Of a stretch of 64,000 nt of DNA, positions 60,345-64,000 are shown in pieces (the first letter of the stretch is position 1; every line of letters begins with the position of its first letter). The position numbers and the translations under genes were made by a program. The notes beneath the pieces were generated by a model. The model saw only the letters and a list, made by a program, of their open reading frames with translations. It was not told the DNA's origin and did not search any database. This DNA is from Chitinophagaceae bacterium (lineage in GTDB: Bacteria > Bacteroidota > Bacteroidia > Chitinophagales > Chitinophagaceae), in assembly GCA_016710935.1 (NCBI GenBank), contig JADJTY010000015.1, positions 202,206-266,205 of the forward strand, given 5' to 3'.

Positions 60345-61661
60345 TTTAGGTTTGCCTTTTCAATTTATTATTAAATGTACTACTATTACTACCTTTTCTT
60401 TTTTGCTTCTTTTTCTTTTTACAATCCACATTTTTGTGGATAAACATAATCAGCGGCGGCAGCTCCTTTACTTAACTGTGAGGGTTAACTACCCATGGGC
60501 GGATGAAATCTGCCGCCGTTTTTTCCCTTAGTGTTCATATAGTAATTAGGGCATTACCCACTATTAAGGACTAGAACGATGGGGCAAAATGGTTATGCTT
60601 TTTTAATGTTTTAAAATCTAATTTATGCAAAAAATTATCTTGGCATTGATGTAAGTAAACTTTGTTTTGACGTTTCGCTTATCGTTACTGTTAACGAATG
60701 CAGGCAGCCGATGGTTATTTCCCAGTTCGACAAAATTCATCCGGCCTGAAAAGTTTTAAAGCCTGGTTGGAAAAGCACCAGGTGTCTTTTGATGAGAACA
60801 GTCTGCTGGTAATAGAAAATACCGGCATTTATCATCGGCTTATCTGGAATTTTTGCACTACCAATTTATTACCTGTTTTTATTGGCAATGCAGCGGATCT
60901 CAAATGGAGTTTTGGCATAGCCAGAACTAAAATGACAAGGTGGACAGCATGCGTTTGTGTGAGAAGCTTACAAAAATCATGAAGAGATAAAACCCACGAC
61001 TGGCCTAAATAAATCCTCATCACCCTGAAAGATCTGTTGAGCAACAGAAGCAAATTGTTGAGGCAAAAATGCAATTAAACAAACACTTGGGGAACTAAAA
61101 GTGAGTAATGATAAAACTACACAACTGCTTTTAGAAAACCTAATAAAGCAGCTCTTGATGGGCTTAAACATCTATCAAAACTCATAGAATCCGAAATGCT
61201 TCGCCGGTAAAACAGGATGATGCGTTTCAGCAAACTACAACCGAATGATTATTGCCAGGCATTGGAAAATAACCGCCATTTTTATTATTTGCTGCACCAA
61301 CAACTTTTGCCATAAAAATAACAGGTAAGAAGTTGGCAATTATACAGGTGTAGTACCGCATGGATTATAAAACGGTACCAGCGTAAAGGCAGAAACCGTG
61401 TGCACTTTATGGCTAACAAAGAACTGAAGGCCATACTCACTATGGGAGCATTATCAGCTATCATGCTTACCCGGAGTTTAAAGATATTATAACCGAAAAA
61501 TAAATGAAGGCAAAAGCCTCTACAGGTACTAAATGCTATTAAAAATAAAATTTGTTACGGGTTGTAGCAGTTATCAATCAACAAAAATTATGAGAATAAA
61601 TATCAGTCGCATGTGCATAACTAAGAAAATAAATGGGAAAAACATTTGGTTAATCATAGTA
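60345..61661 (+). mobile_element. IS110-family insertion sequence inside attC-like site 15
   Basis: An element of about 1.3 kb bounded by the two halves of site 15, with TCC at both junctions (60,342 and 61,662) and no long terminal inverted repeats, as expected of IS110-type elements. It encodes a DEDD transposase of the Bacteroidota type (next entry). IS110/IS1111-group elements that target attC sites are known in other integrons. Confidence 0.82.
60625..61630 (+). pseudogene. IS110-family DEDD transposase, frame-disrupted
   Basis: Translated segments in different frames match the family in order: NYLGIDVSKLCFDVSLI (first DEDD Asp), KSFKAWLEKHQVSF, LLVIENTGIYHRLIWNFC (catalytic Glu), FIGNAADLKWSFGIARTK, LLPGIGKITAIFII and CCTNNFCHK (transposase_20 helix-hairpin region), NGTSVKA, and RKINEGKS near the end. 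The first break is a missing A in the run after ATGCAAAAA, and further single-base breaks follow. Either a dead copy or a region of poor base quality. Confidence 0.82.
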
Positions 61662-61807
61662 TCCGCCCGGTACTGAAGCTACTTACCATAACTAAAAGCC
61701 GAAGTTAAGAACTAATGACCGGCAGAATTCGTCCGCTGAAACTAAAGCTTGATATGAATTGCTGATGATTGCGGTTCCGTCCTGCCCCAATTGCAGCAAT
61801 ACTTTGT
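61662..61807 (-). repeat. attC-like site 15, right part
   Basis: TCCGCCCGGTACTGAAGCTA, ACTAAAAGCCGAAGTTAAGA and GACCGGCAGAATTCGTCCGC lead to TTGCAGCAATACTTTGTT. It aligns with the interior and right end of site 7. Confidence 0.88.
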
Positions 61808-62268
61808 TGGTGGCAGGCTTTCTTGGCCCTGTTAGCCTTTTTCTGATATTGTTTAGATAATTTGTAAATGGCTTAGTATTAAATTTTGTATTTTTTTTCT
61901 GCATTTGCCTTTTTCAATTATCTTTCTGGTGCGTCAATTTTATTTAAAAAGACATTAATTCCAGTGATGGTCTGATTGTCGCTATATTTCTGTTTTTCTT
62001 ATAACCAAGTTTAAAACCGTTGGTCCAGAGACTTTGTTTGGGCCTTGAGTCAAAGAGTGACGAACAGGCTATTGTTGAAGACAAGGTCAGAATCCTCTAC
62101 ATTTAACCTAGTCGTCTGTGATTCCGTTTATGTTACAAAGGTTCTTTACCTTGATTGTCTGTTTCGAAAAGAAGTTTTGATATATGTCCCGGAAAGGTGT
62201 CGTTGCTGTTTATTTCTTTGGTATTCCAAGTTCCCATATCTTGTTAGTTGACGGACTGTCGTTTAAAC
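61808..62268 (-). other. Cassette interval without a recognisable gene
   Basis: About 460 bp between sites 15 and 17. Minus-strand fragments such as KPFTNYLNNIRKRLTGPRKP occur but no continuous frame or known family is visible. Its two arms match only over GTTG, so it may be a fused or decayed cassette, or the sequence is error-rich. Confidence 0.4.
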
Positions 62269-62462
62269 AACGAACAGGGCTTTATGCAGGTTGGGAATTA
62301 GCATCCCCCCCCCGTCTGCCCGGGCTGCTGTTGATTGAAAATATTTTGTTGAAGTTAAATCTAATGTTGAACATTGCTTGTTAAGCCCGAACCGATGCCT
62401 GCCTTGCAATTAGCTGAAGCTTTAGTTTGTCGCTTCCAATCCTTGCATAAACCTCCATGCTT
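62269..62462 (-). repeat. attC-like site 17
   Basis: AACGAACAGGGCTTTATGCAG to GCATAAACCTCCATGCTT, 194 bp. The closing GTT reads GCTT, an apparent one-base insertion. Confidence 0.85.
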
Positions 62463-62971
62463 AGGGCGAAGTCGTACCTTTCTAACACTGATATGATACT
62501 CTTATTATTTTTGGTCAATGAGTTTACCTCATTTTGAAAGCTTGGTCTGTAGGCATTTTCTCCGATGACTTCACGATTATTTGAGATTGTCTGTTTTTCA
62601 ATCTAACCAAATTGGTAAGTTTTCTCCTGCAATAAATGAATCGAGGAAACATTCCTTCAAGTTATCAAACCAGCCAGAGTCCATACCAAAAATGAATTTG
62701 AATTGGACATAGTCCCTTACGAGTTCTTAGCCCAAAGCCGAACTCAGAATAAACCTATTGAAGTGGGGCCAGATGTTCTATCAATTGCAATTGTCCAACA
62801 TTCCACTTCTGTGATTTTTGAACTGTAGTCCCATTCTCGCAAATGCAGATTTGGTTCAACTAGAACATTTCTTTAAGGGCAGATTTAACTAAGAGGTCTG
62901 CAATTTGAGTTATTTGATCTTGCACTAAAACTTTAATATCCGTCGATCTTCTCTGTCATAAGATTTCGCCT
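62463..62971 (-). pseudogene. Cassette interval with a frame-disrupted hypothetical gene
   Basis: Minus-strand coding fragments read VEPNLHLREWDYSSKITEVE, CWTIAIDRTSGPTSIGL and later KLTNLVRLKNRQSQIIVKSS, in different frames. They look like one protein of about 150 residues broken by indels. No family is recognised. Arms TTAGGGCGAAGTC and GATTTCGCCTAA match after removing one G, so the cassette boundaries are sound. Confidence 0.5.
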
Positions 62972-63160
62972 AACGACAGGTATTGATGCAGATGTGGATA
63001 TTTGTTGCTGTGTCTGCCCGTTACCGATGCCGGAAAATGATTTAAAAGTACACGTTAACAATTAACCGCCGATCAAATTTCCGTCCGCCGGGATGCAGTA
63101 CAGTAGCGATTAGCAGCTGATTGACAGTGAGTCCGCCCCATTTGCTGCAATACCCATGTT
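62972..63160 (-). repeat. attC-like site 18
   Basis: AACGACAGGTATTGATGCAG to TTGCTGCAATACCCATGTT, 189 bp, a diverged copy that keeps TTAAAAGTACACGTTAACAA and TTCCGTCCGCCGGGATG. Confidence 0.87.
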
Positions 63161-63801
63161 GTGTAGCCAAAGTCTGCCAGTCGGTATTTGTCAAATCCAT
63201 GTGTACACTAAATCAACGTCACAATTTAATTTCTGTTTGAAGTCCTCAATAACTGTCAGTGAATTGTGACCAATTCCAAAACGTAAAACCTAAGTCACTG
63301 AAGCCCCAGTTAGGTTTAAAGTTGAATTGAGAATGCTCTGCTCGAAGCGTTGCATAAAGGGCAAGTCAAATTGTTGCTTTTGTCGCCCCATCTACTTAAA
63401 AATCCCAATCTTCGTTTGCAATGTCTTGCTTACAACTGGGCAGATAAGTTCTTCCATTCCATTTTGTCCTGGAATGAAAATACCTGTCGTTCAGTTTTAT
63501 TAAGTTTAAGTCCATTTGTCCCACAAGCCAAATGGTAACAAGTTTTTCAGGGTTCACTTGATATTTTTCTTTTTTCGCCCCTTCTGAAATTGGATTGACC
63601 GTCATTTGAGCTAAGAACACAGGTCTGAAAGTGTCGCTTAACTATCGACAAGCGAAACAAGCCAATCCAAAATTTCTTTGCCGTATGGCTTTTTGTTAGG
63701 GTACGCAGATTGTCTTGGGTACAATTGAAATACTCATGGTCACTCATAATGTAATTGTCTGAAGTTGATGAAAGTAGTGTCGTCTAATTGGTTAAGCACA
63801 C
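63161..63801 (-). pseudogene. Cassette interval with a frame-disrupted hypothetical gene
   Basis: Minus-strand fragments include KKPYGKEILDWLVSLVDS, then AKKEKYQVNPEKLVTIWLVG with QMDLNLIKLNDRYFHSRTKW (within 63,396-63,620), and VLRFGIGHNSLTVIEDFKQK further on. They are consistent with one protein of about 190 residues interrupted by single-base changes. No family recognised. Confidence 0.5.
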
Positions 63802-63995
63802 AACGAGCAGGGCTTGCTGCAGGGTTGGAATTCATTGCTCGTCCTGCCCGGAACTGCTGCTGATTAAAGATATAAAAGTACAGGTTAACAAACAAAAAGC
63901 CCAACAACATGTACGTTCCAACCCGGATGAAGCACAACAGCGATAAATGACCATTGCTCCAATGTCCTGCCAGCCTTGCAGCAAAACCTGATGTT
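63802..63995 (-). repeat. attC-like site 19 (full form)
   Basis: AACGAGCAGGGCTTGCTGCAG to CAGCAAAACCTGATGTT, same sub-family as sites 2, 11 and 14. A new cassette (TTAGCAG...) begins at its right end, so the array continues beyond the window. Confidence 0.94.
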
Positions 63996-64000
63996 AGCAG

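Noticed and set aside
44105..63937. Open frames inside the repeats, translating to TGRACCKAGIHCLSAR-like peptides (for example near 44,105, 49,019, 53,064, 59,499, 63,740)
   Set aside because: They read straight through the attC-like palindromes, occur in several frames and strands, and have no start-site signals. Similar peptides in databases are probably mis-annotations of such repeats.
40334..64000. CRISPR array
   Set aside because: Repeats are ~190 bp with gene-sized spacers containing intact ORFs; no short regular spacers and no cas genes.
40334..64000. Dispersed MITE or REP insertion as explanation of the repeats
   Set aside because: No direct target duplication flanks the repeats. 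Instead inverted complementarity links the two ends of each gene, which insertion of a repeat cannot produce.

Overview
The window looks like a chromosomal segment of a Bacteroidota bacterium, probably of the Chitinophagaceae type. The taxon is inferred from secreted proteins with type IX secretion (T9SS) C-terminal domains, SprB-like repeats, many short lipoproteins, AT-rich intergenic DNA, and REP-like palindromes of the CTGAGCTTGTCGAAG kind.

Positions 1-40,000 are ordinary chromosome in short operons: a secreted protease trio (caspase-like, TPR-CHAT, astacin-like); a two-helicase operon (PIF1-like and UvrD-like); a GxxExxY gene between long inverted repeats next to ssb; a T9SS type B adhesin-like protein; periplasmic Cu/Zn superoxide dismutase; a RelE/ParE-type toxin-antitoxin pair; an M23 peptidase; a four-gene minus-strand operon of SET and ATP-grasp enzymes with an ABC-type membrane domain; a 1983-residue T9SS beta-helix protein; tRNA-Phe flanked by tRNA fragments; recQ; kdsD-manC; a methionine-type aminotransferase; and a serine hydrolase.

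From about 40,330 to the right edge the architecture changes completely. About 20 copies of a roughly 190-bp imperfectly palindromic repeat (AACGGGCAGGGCTTGCTGCAG at one end, GCAGCAAACCCAATGTT at the other) alternate with one to three genes, nearly all on the minus strand. Between repeats lie hydrolases, NTF2-like and membrane proteins, an intradiol-dioxygenase-like protein, and many toxin-antitoxin or immunity modules (HigBA, RelE-type, ParDE, Fic/FicA, SdpRI, HipA-like/DUF3037). The base strings just outside the AAC and GTT ends differ from gene to gene but are complementary across each gene, as expected for integron cassettes whose attC R'' and R' boxes pair in the excised circle. The pairing extends to about 15 bp and carries a G.T wobble at a fixed place (position 11) in most cassettes. 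An IS110-family element sits inside one repeat. I read this as a divergent integron-like cassette array (a CALIN, or the distal part of a sedentary chromosomal integron) with long attC-like sites. No integrase is in the window; gene polarity predicts it to the right of 64,000.

Sequence quality appears to fall toward the right. A G/T homopolymer tract at about 54,330-55,010 looks artefactual, and most coding sequence after 57,000 is broken by single-base indels, so pseudogene calls there are provisional.
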